Below, one piece after another: positions 54,160 through 54,784 of a stretch of DNA of 54,784 nucleotides. Below the pieces are notes generated by a model. The model was not told where the DNA came from and ran no database searches. It saw only the letters and a list, made by a program, of their open reading frames with translations. Source of the stretch: Diplodia intermedia (taxonomy: Eukaryota; Ascomycota; Dothideomycetes; Botryosphaeriales; Botryosphaeriaceae); assembly GCA_021495925.1 (NCBI GenBank), contig JAKEKT010000149.1, forward strand, positions 1 through 54,784. Reading direction: 5' to 3'. Position 1 is the first letter of the stretch. Every line of letters starts with the position of its first letter. A program made the position numbers and the translations under genes.

Positions 54160-54784
54160 GCGGGGACCCCCTCTCTCCCCCGCAGGTACGCAGTTCTCCG
54201 GAGCTTCCTTCTTCTTTTCTATCGGGCGTGTACATTAGGCTAGGCTCTCTCAGGTCAAAGCGGGTGGTGCTGATTGCGTGGCGGCAAGGCGTTCATACGG
54301 GGGGGTGCTTGCTACTACATTGCATTTCGTGCGAGGGAACGGTGTCTCCTTGCTTGGCCCCCGCCATTATTTTTTTTTCATCATCCTTTTTTTCCCCACC
54401 CTCCCTCTTTCATTCTTCAGCCTTGCTCAGCCATGGCGTAGGTATGGACGGAGAGTTTTCGAGCGAGGGTAGCCGCTGGGTGTAGCGCAGCTTCTTCGCT
54501 TCCTCGAGCATCATACAAAAGGTATTTGCTTCCTCGAGCATCATACAAAAGGTACTCCTCGTGGAGATGGTACAGCGGAAAAAGTTAAAACGATTTGTAC
54601 GTGTGCTTGGATCATGTGTCGGAGAATGAGACACTCTTATTCTGTTGCCGCACTGTATGGGCCTTGATGTGATGCTTCTTCTCCACCAGTTCCGGATGAT
54701 ATGCGTTACGGTGATAGGTGCGGTGGGCCTTTTTTTTTTTACTGGTGCTGGTCTTCTTTTTATTGTTTTAAAAGAAGGCCAGCA
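54160..54784. other. 3' flank of HIR1
   Basis: T-rich sequence with several T runs, consistent with a 3' UTR and downstream region. It contains a duplicated 27-bp element (listed separately). The window ends in a T-rich, hairpin-like stretch: CTGGTGCTGGTC near 54,741 and GGCCAGCA at the end. No gene is supported. Confidence 0.45.
54498..54554. repeat. 27-bp tandem duplication
   Basis: The element GCTTCCTCGAGCATCATACA followed by AAAGGTA occurs at 54,498-54,524 and again, identical, at 54,528-54,554, with TTT between. It looks like a recent local duplication in the HIR1 3' flank. Confidence 0.95.

Overview
The window looks like nuclear DNA of a filamentous ascomycete (Pezizomycotina; the class is not decided, a Dothideomycete is a guess). 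Genes are short and GC-rich, carry 0-5 small GT-AG introns (mostly 46-130 bp), and encode recognisable fungal proteins. I find no rRNA, CRISPR array, intact transposon or convincing tRNA. Seventeen protein genes were rebuilt by joining open frames across GT-AG introns and checking phase; two weaker coding candidates are also listed.

Layout. 0.3-2.8 kb (-): an RGS-LOV blue-light receptor of the BcLOV4 type. 4.7-7.2 kb (+): an 801-residue Ser-rich protein of unknown function. 10.6-17.4 kb (+): a 2,221-residue disordered protein built from Trp-Gly / Lys / Pro repeats. 18.2-19.6 kb (+): a mitochondrial stomatin-like (SLP2-type) protein. 20.7-22.4 kb (+): a kynurenine-formamidase-like hydrolase with a Gln-rich leader. 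22.4-26.6 kb: a gene-poor, AT-richer block. 26.7-33.2 kb: OLA1 ATPase (-), PPPDE/deSI peptidase (+), mitoribosomal uS11m (-), TIM44 (+). 33.2-37.1 kb: a second gene-poor block. 37.1-46.6 kb: a PPR-like mitochondrial protein (-), a CZIB/DUF866 zinc protein (+), a small putative membrane-anchored protein (-), a small coiled-coil protein (-) and a mitochondrial rhomboid protease (+). 47.3-54.2 kb: a verprolin/WIP protein (-), a mitochondrial two-pass membrane protein (+) and the HIR1/HIRA histone chaperone (+).

Six of the gene pairs are head-to-head, five of them with only 206-591 bp between start codons, so shared promoters are likely. Six of the seventeen products look mitochondrial, and uS11m and TIM44 share a 310-bp divergent promoter. 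Most genes are housekeeping. The points most worth following are the light-sensing RGS-LOV protein, the giant WG/GW-Lys repeat protein (unknown function; resembles Argonaute-hook composition), a coding-like minus-strand segment at about 41.5-41.8 kb split between two frames, and an in-frame competing splice donor in the CZIB gene.
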